34,342 nucleotides of DNA from Prevotella sp. (lineage in GTDB: Bacteria > Bacteroidota > Bacteroidia > Bacteroidales > Bacteroidaceae). This document shows positions 1 through 8,863 of this stretch, piece after piece (the first letter of the stretch is position 1; every line of letters begins with the position of its first letter). The notes below the pieces were generated by a model. It was not told the DNA's origin. It did not search any database and saw nothing but the letters and a program-made list of their open reading frames with translations. The translations under genes and the position numbers were made by a program. Location of the stretch: contig JAFWSS010000022.1 in NCBI GenBank assembly GCA_017524385.1, forward strand, positions 1 through 34,342. The letters run 5' to 3'.

Positions 1-77
1 AAAAGGAGTTGTTTTCGGGAGTTAAAGAATGAGTCCACTTGAAAAAAGGACAGTAAGTAAAAGGGCGGTGCGCATAT

Positions 78-99
78 CCCCTCCCCTTGAGGGGAGGGG
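78..99. repeat. GC-rich hairpin repeat (9-bp arms, TTGA loop)
   Basis: A perfect inverted repeat with C4TC4 and G4AG4 arms around a TTGA loop, followed by a further G-rich run to about position 110. No T-run follows on either side, so it is not a classic intrinsic terminator. From memory, very similar G-rich hairpins occur as dispersed intergenic repeats in many Bacteroidota genomes; that cannot be checked here. Confidence 0.6.
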
Positions 100-221
100 C
101 TGGGGTGGGGTATTTGATTATCTGGTTCTCAATCATTTTTTCTCCCTCATTTCCGTAGAAAAAGGTCTAAGTAAAGGCTATGAGCGAGCAGACTATTGTC
201 TTTAACTTCGAGCGAAGCGAT

Positions 222-338
222 AACTTCAATAACTTAGTTAACTTCAATAACTTCGTTAACTTCGATAACTTCGTTAACTTTGATAACTTCGATAACTTCA
301 ATAACTTCAATAACTTCAATAACTTCGTTAACTTCTTC
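222..338. repeat. 9-bp tandem array, 13 units
   Basis: Thirteen consecutive 9-bp units of the form AACTTCRNT (mostly AACTTCAAT, AACTTCGTT, AACTTCGAT) with no insertions or deletions. It lies just 3' of the regulator gene that ends at 356 on the minus strand. Because 9 is a multiple of 3 it stays open and yields a false Asn/Phe-rich ORF at 180-377. The rest of 1-355 holds only the hairpin at 78-99 and no gene that I can support. Confidence 0.9.
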
Positions 339-355
339 ATTCTGTCGGCGCATGC

Positions 356-3256
356 TCAGTTAGCAGCATTCGCCTGACGGATATAAAGAGAGGGTGAAAC
401 GCCGAACTTGCGAGTGAAAGCATGTGTGAGGTGAGCGTGGTCGGAAAAGCCTGTGCGCAGTGCAATATCCAGCAAAGACAACTGAGGTTGCGAATGTAGC
501 AATCTCCTCACCTCATTCAGGCGTACCTCGTTGATATAGTCGGAAGGCGACATGTCGACCACGGCACGTAGTTTACGTCCAAATTGCGAGCGGCTAAGGC
601 AAACATCCGTAGCCACTTCCTGCACGTCAACCTTGCCCTCTGCCATGAGTCGGAATATCGCCTCGTCGATTTTGCGGAGGAAATCCCTGTTGGCCTCAGA
701 GAGGTTTCGCTCGAAGATGGTTTCTTCTTTTGAAGGTTCTGGCGCGGAGGCAGCAGCGTCTGTAACATCCATAACATCTGTTTCTGACTCTGGGATGTTG
801 ACTGTCTTTTGGAATTTTTGCTGCAGCATCCGTCTCTGCTCCAGGATTTTATCTATCCTCAGCAGCAGTTCCTCCGCCATGAAGGGTTTGCAAAGATAAG
901 CCTCTGCCCCAGCTTCGATGCCACACAGCCGGTCGCTGTCGGTGTTTCGTGCGGTGATGATGATGATTGGGATGTGGTTGGTCTTTTCTGAAGAACGTAT
1001 GCGGCGGCACATTTCCAGTCCGTCCACTTCAGGCATCATGACATCGGTGACAACAAGGTCAGGCATCCATTCAGTGGCTTTATGCTCTCCTTCCGCACCA
1101 TTGGCGGCGTAGGCCACGGCGTATTTTTCATTGAGCACGGAGCCGATGAATGCCGCCACGTCTGCATTGTCCTCCACCACGAGAATCCGTGTCCTCCCCA
1201 CTTCTCCATTCTCATCCTCTGCAGCCGTCTCACGTTTTATGCCATCGTTCATCATAGCCTCCGTCGAGTCGGTCTGCATGTCGGGAAAGTCTGTTGTTGT
1301 CACGAGCCGGTCCCCCTCTGAAAGCCTCTCCTTCAGCGGGAGAGTGATGACAAACCGTGTTTTCTCGCCAGGTGTGCTGCTCACCCCGACCTGTCCGCCC
1401 AAGGCTTTTGCCAGTTGGCTGACGAGAGCAAGCCCCACACCGGTGCCTGTTCGCTCATGGTTGGTGCCTTGGAAGAACGGTTCAAACAAGCGTTCGATGT
1501 CTTCGGGTTGGATGCCGACACCGTTGTCTTCGACGCTGACATGCAACTCTTTCCCGGTGTTGGCGATGCTTACTGTCACCACTCCTCCCTGAGGAGTGAA
1601 CTTGATGGCATTGGAAATCAGGTTGCCCACCATCTTCTGCATGGCATCTGCGACGAAAAATGTCGGAATGGCGTGAGAGGCCCCATCGAAATGCAGGTCA
1701 ACCCCTTTCAGGTCGGCCATCGGGCTGAAATGCTCGACAATCATCTCCACGAAGGCAGCCACATCGCCTTGCTGCCATGAGAATTGGATGGTCTCGGAAG
1801 TCATTTTTGAAATATCGAGCAGTTGGTTGACGAGGGTGAGCAGAGACTGCCCGTTGCGCTCGATCATGGCGAGCGACTCCTTCTTGCCGGCATCAGTCTC
1901 CTTTTTATGCAAAAGCTGCGTCAACCCGAGGATGACGGTGAGCGGAGTGCGAAGTTCGTGGGTGACATTGGTGAAAAAGGTCTCCCTGGCTTTTTGGAGT
2001 CGCTCGGTGGCCTCTTGTGTGCGCCTTCGCAAGTGGTTGACATATGCCAATACGGCGATGACGGCCGACAGGAGGAGCAGGCCGACGAGGGCGGCGATGG
2101 CTATCCTGTTGAAGTTGCGGCGGCTCTCCTCGTTTGCCTCCTGAAGTTCATCGTTGTGTAGTGCGGCATTGGCGCTTCCAAGAGCCTCGTGCATCTCAGC
2201 CTGGTGTAGGGAGTCAAGCATCTTGGCATAGCGGTGCAGGGCTTTGTTTGACTCATGAGGCTGGTCTGCCTCCAACGCCTCAGCCAGCGACAGGTAGTCG
2301 TAGCACACCGAACGGTAGTTGCCCATTTCCTCTTGCAAGCTGATGGCCCTTCGTATGACGGGCACCGCCTCGCTGTTTCGTTTCATGTCGAGGAGGTTGA
2401 AAGCCACATACTCCAAACTGATTGCGAGCAGGTTTCTATCCACCACATCCATCTGCTCCACAGTCTTCACCGCCTCCTGCGACATGGCCAGAGCCTGTTG
2501 GAAATCGCCTTTCCTGTTGTAGGCATAACTCAGTTGTGAGAGGTGGTTGACGACTCCTGCAGTGTATCCGATGGCGCGTGCGGCCTCCACGGCCTGGTGT
2601 CCATATCGTATGGCTATGTCGGGCTCTTTCGCCACGCTATATACTTCGCATGCGATGCCAAGGTAGTTGTGGGTGTTCTGGTCCGACCCTGTCAGGCGGT
2701 CGGTGTCGAGTGCTTTTTGTACAAAATGCTTGGCCTCGTCTATGGAACCAAGTGAGATGTTGATGATAGCCAGGTAGTTGTAAGCGCGGGCCTGAGGGAG
2801 CATCAGCCCGTTTTTCTTGCTGAAGCGTTCTGCTTCCAATTCGGCCTCCGTGGCCTCTTTGTTGTTGCCGGTCTTGAAAAGGCAGTAGCCGCGGTCGCAG
2901 AGCAGCATCGCATGGTATTCGGGGGCGTTGCCTTCTGCCAAAGCGAGGGCCTTGTCGATGAGTGCGAGACTTTCCTTGAAATAACTGTTGTTGTAGTAAA
3001 AGCGTTCCGCTGCGAGCCATACGAAAAAGTCGAGAGTGTCGCTGTTTAGCGAAGTGGTCTTGCGCTGAATGGACAAGAGGTTGTCATCGGCTAGGCTCAG
3101 TTTGATGAGGCGGTCGCCGATGTCCGCCTTGTTGCTTCGCGAGGCAGAGGAATAGGCTGCCAGCAACGAATCGACGGCATGTACGGGGTTGGCTACCGAC
3201 TTGGCAGCCAAGGTACTTGACAACAGCAGTGCACAGAGCACAATCACATGGCGCAT
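356..3256 (-). CDS. Hybrid two-component system sensor kinase/AraC-type regulator with TPR sensor region
   Basis: This one-protein signalling system of 966 aa probably senses a signal in the periplasm and controls nearby genes. Residues 1-22 are a signal peptide. Residues about 60-370 are helical TPR-like repeats in place of the beta-propeller seen in many polysaccharide-locus HTCS. A membrane helix spans about 385-406. The HisKA domain has its phosphoacceptor at H433 (motif THELRTP). The HATPase domain shows an N box (N549), DNGVGI (577-582) and GTGVGL (604-609). The receiver domain spans about 690-805 with D738 and K790. The C-terminal AraC helix-turn-helix spans about 862-962. All catalytic residues are present. 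It lies 83 nt downstream of the FISUMP gene on the same strand, and the gap is almost entirely a 7-bp tandem array, so co-transcription is possible. The regulatory target is inferred only from adjacency. Confidence 0.93.
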   Translation of the reverse strand: MRHVIVLCALLLSSTLAAKSVANPVHAVDSLLAAYSSASRSNKADIGDRLIKLSLADDNLLSIQRKTTSLNSDTLDFFVWLAAERFYYNNSYFKESLALIDKALALAEGNAPEYHAMLLCDRGYCLFKTGNNKEATEAELEAERFSKKNGLMLPQARAYNYLAIINISLGSIDEAKHFVQKALDTDRLTGSDQNTHNYLGIACEVYSVAKEPDIAIRYGHQAVEAARAIGYTAGVVNHLSQLSYAYNRKGDFQQALAMSQEAVKTVEQMDVVDRNLLAISLEYVAFNLLDMKRNSEAVPVIRRAISLQEEMGNYRSVCYDYLSLAEALEADQPHESNKALHRYAKMLDSLHQAEMHEALGSANAALHNDELQEANEESRRNFNRIAIAALVGLLLLSAVIAVLAYVNHLRRRTQEATERLQKARETFFTNVTHELRTPLTVILGLTQLLHKKETDAGKKESLAMIERNGQSLLTLVNQLLDISKMTSETIQFSWQQGDVAAFVEMIVEHFSPMADLKGVDLHFDGASHAIPTFFVADAMQKMVGNLISNAIKFTPQGGVVTVSIANTGKELHVSVEDNGVGIQPEDIERLFEPFFQGTNHERTGTGVGLALVSQLAKALGGQVGVSSTPGEKTRFVITLPLKERLSEGDRLVTTTDFPDMQTDSTEAMMNDGIKRETAAEDENGEVGRTRILVVEDNADVAAFIGSVLNEKYAVAYAANGAEGEHKATEWMPDLVVTDVMMPEVDGLEMCRRIRSSEKTNHIPIIIITARNTDSDRLCGIEAGAEAYLCKPFMAEELLLRIDKILEQRRMLQQKFQKTVNIPESETDVMDVTDAAASAPEPSKEETIFERNLSEANRDFLRKIDEAIFRLMAEGKVDVQEVATDVCLSRSQFGRKLRAVVDMSPSDYINEVRLNEVRRLLHSQPQLSLLDIALRTGFSDHAHLTHAFTRKFGVSPSLYIRQANAAN

Positions 3257-3272
3257 ACGTTCACTTTTTCTC

Positions 3273-3342
3273 CAATCTCAAATCTCAAACCTCCAATCTC
3301 AAACCTCCAATCTCAAACCTCAAACCTCAAATCTCAAATCTA
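3273..3342. repeat. 7-bp tandem array, 10 units
   Basis: Ten uninterrupted 7-bp units mixing CAATCTC, AAATCTC and AAACCTC. The array fills the gap between two minus-strand genes, and its last unit overlaps the stop codon of the FISUMP gene (3340-3342). The opposite strand reads as GAGATTT/GAGGTTT repeats. Confidence 0.9.
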
Positions 3343-6300
3343 TTTCACCGTGAACTTCTTTCCGTTTCGGATGTAGATGCCAGGCTTGAGGGAGCCTTCG
3401 ACCTTGATGCCCTGGAGGGTGTATGTTGCATCGTCGGAAGGAGATGAACCGGTGGTGGTCACACAGAAGATGCCATCGGTGTCGAAGTCGAAGCCGTTGG
3501 TGGAGCCGCTGCCGGCAAGTACGGCGCGTACGACGACGCCGGAGCGTCGTTGAGCCGCCGTTGTTTTGATGCTCGCCGACGTAGAGGTGCGCTGGATGTA
3601 GATGGACAGTGCCTTGTAAGCCACATTGGTGACGTTGTCCTCTTCGCTCAGCCAAAGGTAGGTCTGTGAACCTTCATTACTGTAGTTCGAGTCATATTTG
3701 TATCCCGTCATCGGGAAGAAGATGGAGTTTCCGTTGGGCCCCTTGAAGCGCAGCCCCGGTACGTTGTTCACCGTTGCCAGGGATATGCTGCATTTCTTGA
3801 GGAGTTCATTGGCTTGGTTGAGTGTTGGCATCACCCATTCGTCGCCCCAAAGTGTTGTTGCCACGTCGTATTTCGTTCCGGCGATGTTGGCGCCGATGTC
3901 CTGCACGGTGGAGGAAGAGCCGTTGGCGTAGCGGTAGTTGCTCCAAGAGTAAGTGGCCTTCGTCGTGGTCTCCCCCCAGGCATAGAAGTCGCCGTATTCC
4001 TCTGGAGCGGAGGCACCCACATTGCAGGTAGCCCACAGCGTGCCACTCGGCAGTCCGAGGTTGACATACTCATGGTTGCCGGTGTCCGGATCTGGGTCAG
4101 GGTCGGGGTCCGGGTCCGGGTCAGGAGCCGTTGAGAATTTGAAACGCCCGCCTTTCCACTTGAAGTTGCTGCCTGAAGTGTTGACAGCGAAATTGAATCC
4201 TTCAGGTGCTGTGATGACGCACGGCCTGTCTGTTCCGATGAGTTCGCAGGCGTTGCTCTTCAGTTTCACCGCCGAAGCAGGAATGGTGAGATATTGCAGG
4301 TTGGTGCAAGCCCCCATCATATTGAGTGTGGATTTCCCGCTGGACATGGTGGAGTCGGGAATGACGAAGTTGGAGATGTCTAGTTTTTCCAGTCCGCTGA
4401 ACGCGAACATCAGTCCCATGTGCGTCACCTTCTCGGTGTTGAATTGACTCACGTCGATGTCCGCCAGGTCGGAACAATAGTAGAACATGGCCGACATGTC
4501 GGTGACGTTGGCGGTGTTGAAGTGGGTCAAGTCCAGCGCGGCGAGGGTGCTGCAATAGGTGAACATCCCCTGCATGCTGGTTGCATCCGAGGTGTTGAGA
4601 TTGGCGATGCCGGTGATGGTGGTCAATGCCGTCATGCCGTAGAACCATTGGTGGCACGTGGCGGGCCTTGCGTCCTTGAATGAAGCATCGAACACCACTT
4701 TCTTGACGGAAGAGGCTTTTGCCAGCCATTTCGGTGCGTTCTTGCCGGTGTTCAGGTCATAGGCCGTCCCCGAGCGCGACGCCCTCTTGCTGTCGTAGTA
4801 GAACGTCAGAGTGGAACTGCTGAGAATGGCGTAAGGAGCGTCGGTGTCTGGTGGTGTCGGGGGTGTTTCGACCTCCACTTTTTCCACGGGGCGCACGAAG
4901 GCTCCTGTGCGCCTTTGTGCCACTTGAATCTTCGGAGCGTTCGCCGTCTTGATGTAAAGGACGTTGGCCTTCTGCGCATCAGAGGCGTTCACTTCCGACG
5001 TCCAATAGTTGCACGACACGTTGAGACTGTATTCCTTCCCATCGTAACTGCATCCCGAAAAGGGGAGGAAGATGCTCTTGCCGCTGGGCCCCGTTGCACG
5101 GTAGCCCTTGTGGCCATTGATGGTCTCTTCCTTCCACGTGCACTTCGTGCGCAACTCCTCGAACTGAGCCATGGTGGGCAGGCATACGTCAACCATCTTT
5201 TTGTCATCGGGGTCGTAGATGGCCTTCTTTGCTGCCACGTCGTATACCGTGCCGGCGATGTCGCTGCCGATGTCCTTCACCGTGGCTGCGGAGCCGTTGG
5301 CGTGCTGGTAGTTGGCCCAGGTGTATGTGGCCTTCGTGGTGGTCTCGCCCCATGCGTAGAAGTCGCCATAGGCAGCCTCTTCCGCTGCTCCCACGTTCAT
5401 GTCCGCCCATTTCACACTCAGTCCGAGATCCACCAAGGCTACCTCGGTGTCATTTACTATCTCGGTTGTTTTGACATGTTCCACGGCGCGTATGACGAGA
5501 CCCGTGCGCCTCTGCGCCACGGTAATCGTCGGCGTGGTGGCGGTCTTTATAAAGAGGGTGTTGGCCCTCTGATTGTCGGAAGCATTCACCTCCGACGACC
5601 AGTAGTAGGTGTATATGCCCACGTTGTGCATGCTGCCTTCAAAGTTGGAGCCGGAGAAAGGCAGGAAGATACTCTTGCCGCTGGGTCCCGTGACGCGGAA
5701 GCCATTGTGACCGTCGACGGTCTCCTCCTTCCACGTGCACTTCGTGCGCAGTTCCTCGAACTGCGCCGTGGTGGGCATGCACACCTCAGCCTGCTTGTCT
5801 GTTTCCGGGTCGTAGACCTCTGTCTTTGCGGCCACGTCATACTCCGTGCCGGCGATGTTGCTGCCGATGTCCCTCACCGTGGTGTTCGAGCCGTTGGCAT
5901 ATTGGTAGTTGCCCCAGGTGTAGGTGTCCTTCGTGGCAGTCTCGCCCCAGGAGTAGTATTCGCCGTAAGCAGACTCGCTGTCGGCTCCCACGTTCTGCGA
6001 GCACCATTTCACGCTCAGCCCGAGGTCCACCAAAGAGGCTTGTGCTGTTTCGCCTGGGTCCTCATCCGTTGGTTTGACATGTTCCACGGCGCGGATGGCG
6101 AGACCCGTGCGCCTTTGCGCCACGGACATCTTCGGCGTGGTGGCAGTCTTGATATAAAGGGTGTTGGCCCTCTGATTGTCGGAAGCATTCACCTCCGACG
6201 TCCAATAGTAAGCGGATACGCCCACGTTGTGCATGCTGCCATCATAGTTGGAGCCGGAGAAGGGCATGAAGATGCTCTTGCCGCTGGGCCCCGTGACGCG

Positions 6301-7929
6301 GAATCCCTTGTGGCCGTCGACGGTCTCCTCCTTCCAAGTGCACTTCGTGCGCAGCTCCTCGAACTGCGCCGTGGTGGGCATGCATGCCTCAGCCTGCTTG
6401 TCTGTTTCCGGGTCGTAGACCTCTGTCTTGGCAGCCACGTCATACTCCGTGCCGGCGATGTTGCTTCCGATGTCTCTCACCGTGGTTTTCGAGCCGTTGG
6501 CATATTGGTAGTTGGCCCAGGTGTAGGTGTCCTTCGTGGCAGTCTCGCCCCAGGAGTAGCATCCGCCGTATGCAGACTCGCTGTCGGCTCCCACATTCTG
6601 CGAGCACCATTTCACGCTCAGTCCGAGGTCCACCAAAGAGGCTTGTGCTGGTTCGGCAGGATCTTCATCCATTGGTTTGACATGTTCCACGGCGCGTACG
6701 ACGAGACCCGTACGCCTCTGCGCCACGGTAATCGTCGGCGTGGTGGCGGTCTTGATATAAAGGGTGTTGGCCCTCTGATTGTCGGAAGCATTCAACTCCG
6801 ACGACCAGTAGTAGGTGTATATGCCCACGTTGTGCATGCTGCCATCATAGTTGGAGCCGGAGAAGGGCATGAAGATGCTCTTGCCGCTGGGCCCCGTGAC
6901 GCGGAAGCCCTTGTGGCCGTCGACAGTCTCCTCCTTCCACGTGCACTTCGTGCGCAACTCCTCGAACTGCGCCGTGGTGGGCATGCACACCTCTGCCTGC
7001 TTGTTCGTTTCCGGGTCGTAGACTTCTGTCTTGGCAGCCACGTCATACTCCGTGCCGGCGATGTTGCTGCCAATGTCCCTCACCGTGGTGTTCGAGCCGT
7101 TGGCATATTGGTAGTTGGCCCAGGTGTAGGTGTCCTTCGTGGCAGTCTCGCCCCAAGAGTAGTATTCGCCGTAAGCAGACTCGCTGTCGGCTCCCACGTT
7201 CTGCGAGCACCATTTCACGCTCAGTCCGAGGTCCACCAGTTGCGCTTTTGTGGAAGGCGGGTTGACCGGGTCGGTCTCCTCAGCATCCTTTGAACGTACG
7301 GCCCTGACGATGACACCGGAGCGTCTTGGTGCCGCCGTGGTTTTCAATGTCGCTGAGGTGGAAGTGCGAGAGATGTAGATGGACATCGACTTGTATTCCA
7401 CCTTGGTGACATTATCCTTGGTGTCGGTCCAGATGTAAGTTTGAGAACCTTCGGAATAGTATGATGAGTTATACTTGTATCCCGTCATGGGGAAGAAGAT
7501 GGTGTTTCCGTTGGGCCCCTTGAAGCGTAATCCCTTGACGTTGTTCACCGTGGCCAATGAGATGGAACACTTTTTGAGCAGTTCGTTGGCTTGGTCGAGG
7601 GTGGGCATCACCCATCCGCTGCCCCATAGTGCCTTAGCGGTGTCATATTTCGTGCCGGCGATATGCGTTCCAAGGTCCTGGCAGGTGGATTGCGAACCGC
7701 TGGCATACTGGTAGTTGCTCCATGAGTAGGAGGTTTTGGTTTCCGTCTCGCCCCAGGCATAGAAGTCGCCATAGCCCTCGGGTGTGGTGGCACCCACGTT
7801 GCATTCGGCCCAAAGCGTGCCGCTGGGTAGTCCGAGGTCCACGTAATTGTACTCGGCGGTGGCCGTCACAGGCAGCAGGAACGGCAGCAGCCACAGGCCG
7901 ACCCGCTTGAGAATGGAGGTTGCTTTCAT
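3340..7929 (-). CDS. Giant secreted surface protein with six FISUMP domains and a BspA-like leucine-rich segment
   Basis: This is a predicted cell-surface or secreted protein of 1529 aa. Residues 1-25 are a signal peptide. FISUMP (Fib_succ_major, TIGR02145-like) domains begin near 29, 231, 432, 633, 832 and 1285, each opening with VDLGL or VNLGL and containing WGET and MPT motifs. Domains 2-4 are near-identical tandem copies with a period of about 600 bp. Residues about 1035-1260 are BspA/DUF285-type leucine-rich repeats (MFYYCSDL-like units), followed by an Asp-Pro linker near 1268-1282. The last 30 residues (YTLQGIKVEG...GIYIRNGKKF) resemble a type IX secretion C-terminal signal. I chose the ATG at 7929 because a -7 box at 8030-8037 would leave an ATG at 8019 almost leaderless, and because 7929 gives a clean signal peptide. 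The ligand is unknown; adhesion or glycan binding is possible. Confidence 0.85.
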   Translation of the reverse strand: MKATSILKRVGLWLLPFLLPVTATAEYNYVDLGLPSGTLWAECNVGATTPEGYGDFYAWGETETKTSYSWSNYQYASGSQSTCQDLGTHIAGTKYDTAKALWGSGWVMPTLDQANELLKKCSISLATVNNVKGLRFKGPNGNTIFFPMTGYKYNSSYYSEGSQTYIWTDTKDNVTKVEYKSMSIYISRTSTSATLKTTAAPRRSGVIVRAVRSKDAEETDPVNPPSTKAQLVDLGLSVKWCSQNVGADSESAYGEYYSWGETATKDTYTWANYQYANGSNTTVRDIGSNIAGTEYDVAAKTEVYDPETNKQAEVCMPTTAQFEELRTKCTWKEETVDGHKGFRVTGPSGKSIFMPFSGSNYDGSMHNVGIYTYYWSSELNASDNQRANTLYIKTATTPTITVAQRRTGLVVRAVEHVKPMDEDPAEPAQASLVDLGLSVKWCSQNVGADSESAYGGCYSWGETATKDTYTWANYQYANGSKTTVRDIGSNIAGTEYDVAAKTEVYDPETDKQAEACMPTTAQFEELRTKCTWKEETVDGHKGFRVTGPSGKSIFMPFSGSNYDGSMHNVGVSAYYWTSEVNASDNQRANTLYIKTATTPKMSVAQRRTGLAIRAVEHVKPTDEDPGETAQASLVDLGLSVKWCSQNVGADSESAYGEYYSWGETATKDTYTWGNYQYANGSNTTVRDIGSNIAGTEYDVAAKTEVYDPETDKQAEVCMPTTAQFEELRTKCTWKEETVDGHNGFRVTGPSGKSIFLPFSGSNFEGSMHNVGIYTYYWSSEVNASDNQRANTLFIKTATTPTITVAQRRTGLVIRAVEHVKTTEIVNDTEVALVDLGLSVKWADMNVGAAEEAAYGDFYAWGETTTKATYTWANYQHANGSAATVKDIGSDIAGTVYDVAAKKAIYDPDDKKMVDVCLPTMAQFEELRTKCTWKEETINGHKGYRATGPSGKSIFLPFSGCSYDGKEYSLNVSCNYWTSEVNASDAQKANVLYIKTANAPKIQVAQRRTGAFVRPVEKVEVETPPTPPDTDAPYAILSSSTLTFYYDSKRASRSGTAYDLNTGKNAPKWLAKASSVKKVVFDASFKDARPATCHQWFYGMTALTTITGIANLNTSDATSMQGMFTYCSTLAALDLTHFNTANVTDMSAMFYYCSDLADIDVSQFNTEKVTHMGLMFAFSGLEKLDISNFVIPDSTMSSGKSTLNMMGACTNLQYLTIPASAVKLKSNACELIGTDRPCVITAPEGFNFAVNTSGSNFKWKGGRFKFSTAPDPDPDPDPDPDPDTGNHEYVNLGLPSGTLWATCNVGASAPEEYGDFYAWGETTTKATYSWSNYRYANGSSSTVQDIGANIAGTKYDVATTLWGDEWVMPTLNQANELLKKCSISLATVNNVPGLRFKGPNGNSIFFPMTGYKYDSNYSNEGSQTYLWLSEEDNVTNVAYKALSIYIQRTSTSASIKTTAAQRRSGVVVRAVLAGSGSTNGFDFDTDGIFCVTTTGSSPSDDATYTLQGIKVEGSLKPGIYIRNGKKFTVK
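5417..7237 (-). repeat. Intragenic ~600-bp tandem repeats (three near-identical FISUMP copies)
   Basis: The codons for VDLGLSVKW recur with their outer ends near 7237, 6634, 6031 and 5434, giving periods of about 603, 603 and 597 bp. The first three copies differ by few substitutions, mostly silent or conservative; the fourth unit has diverged. This is a recent in-frame duplication and a likely site of recombination or assembly collapse. Confidence 0.9.
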
Positions 7930-8029
7930 CTTGTTTGTACTGTTTGCATGGTTGGTAAAATGACAGACGCGAAGGGTTCTAAAACACACATTTCCGAAGA
8001 ATAATGACACGCGCGACATTTTTGCGTTG

Positions 8030-8037
8030 CAAAATTA
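8030..8037 (-). promoter_or_regulatory. Candidate -7 box for the FISUMP gene
   Basis: On the minus strand this reads TAATTTTG, matching the Bacteroidota TAnnTTTG consensus. It implies a start of transcription near 8023 and a leader of about 94 nt to the ATG at 7929. I see no convincing upstream TTTG at the usual spacing. Confidence 0.5.
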
Positions 8038-8104
8038 CGCAAAAAAAACGATATAAGGGCATTTTTATTGAAATTTGAAGATTTATGAATGAAAAAAGGA
8101 TGAA

Positions 8105-8149
8105 GAAGTTGGCGAAGATAGTGAAGTGGGCGAAGTTAAAGAAGTTAGC
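8105..8149. repeat. 9-bp tandem array, 5 degenerate units
   Basis: Five 9-bp units of the form GAAGTTNNC (two have changes in the core). The unit is the reverse complement of the AACTTCNNT unit at 222-338, so the two arrays belong to one sequence family in opposite orientations. It sits between divergent genes, upstream of both promoters. Confidence 0.75.
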
Positions 8150-8204
8150 GACCACAGCCGGGTGTGAAGGGTTCTTCACCCACTTGGCACGATTTTTTTC
8201 GTTT

Positions 8205-8239
8205 TTTGTTGGATTATTGTTTTTTTTATCTTATCTTTG
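8205..8239 (+). promoter_or_regulatory. Promoter of the double-SH3 protein gene
   Basis: TATCTTTG at 8232-8239 matches the Bacteroidota -7 consensus exactly. A TTTG at 8205-8208 lies 23 nt upstream, slightly longer than usual. The predicted transcription start near 8246 leaves a leader of about 30 nt and excludes the in-frame start at 8237. Confidence 0.65.
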
Positions 8240-8275
8240 CAAAAATCTTTTAATAAAGGACTAATACCAACAACT

Positions 8276-8776
8276 ATGAAAATGAAATCTTTTATTACAA
8301 CGTTGTTCCTTTTGTTGGCAATGACGTGCAACGTGATGGCTGGAGAACTATCCGGCCCCAAGAGTAATGAGGTGCAGGAAGTCACTGGTCCCTTCACTAT
8401 CATCATCACAGGAAATGGAGTCATCGGCCGTGATGGCCCTGGAGGTGTTGACACAGGGGTGCGCTTCTACAAAGGTCAGAAACTCACTTGCTACGGTTTG
8501 GAGAAAGGTTGGTACAAAGTGAAATATGGCAACGGTGTGCGTTGGGTGTCGTCTGAGTACGCCAAGGTTGAGAGTACCACTTCTGCCACCATCACTTATG
8601 TTGTCATCACAGGCAACCGTGTCATCGGAAGGACTTCCCCCGCTGGAGCAGCCACCTCGTATCGGTTCAACAGAGGTGATAAACTGCCTTACCTTGGAAA
8701 ACAAGGCAGTTGGTTCAATGTGGAGTATGATGGAAAAAGCCTTTGGGTGTCGAGCGCATACAGTTATGTGCAATAA
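8276..8776 (+). CDS. Secreted protein with two bacterial SH3 domains
   Basis: A 166-aa protein exported by a signal peptide (about residues 1-22, ending VMAGE). It contains two tandem SH3b-like units of about 55 aa, each with the same landmarks: VIGR near the start, a central KGQKL or RGDKL, a W(Y/F)(K/N)V strand and a final WVSS(E/A)Y. Bacterial SH3 domains commonly bind peptidoglycan or proteins in the envelope. There is no attached enzyme domain, so it may be a binding or inhibitor protein. It is a single-gene unit: its own promoter lies upstream and a strong hairpin terminator follows. The start at ATG 8276 was chosen from the promoter position and the signal peptide. Confidence 0.8.
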   Translation: MKMKSFITTLFLLLAMTCNVMAGELSGPKSNEVQEVTGPFTIIITGNGVIGRDGPGGVDTGVRFYKGQKLTCYGLEKGWYKVKYGNGVRWVSSEYAKVESTTSATITYVVITGNRVIGRTSPAGAATSYRFNRGDKLPYLGKQGSWFNVEYDGKSLWVSSAYSYVQ

Positions 8777-8800
8777 CACAACTCTCATTTGATGTAGAAT

Positions 8801-8829
8801 AAAAGTGCGGGCGTCTTGCCCGCACTTTT
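8801..8829. terminator. Bidirectional intrinsic terminator
   Basis: A perfect 12-bp stem (AAAAGTGCGGGC and its complement) around a 5-nt GTCTT loop. The stem ends in A4/T4 so it can work on both strands. It lies between the convergent double-SH3 gene and the SanA-like gene. Confidence 0.88.
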
Positions 8830-8863
8830 GTTTCCTCCCATCATTTCCTTTTCCTCTCATCAT

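Noticed and set aside
180-377. Small plus-strand ORF rich in Asn and Phe
   Set aside because: It is a read-through of the 9-bp array; its composition is explained by the repeat and there is no promoter or family match.
4915-7293. 792-aa plus-strand open frame antisense to the FISUMP gene
   Set aside because: It mirrors the ~600-bp repeats of the real gene, has no signal or domain pattern, and stays open because of the codon use and repetition of the sense strand.
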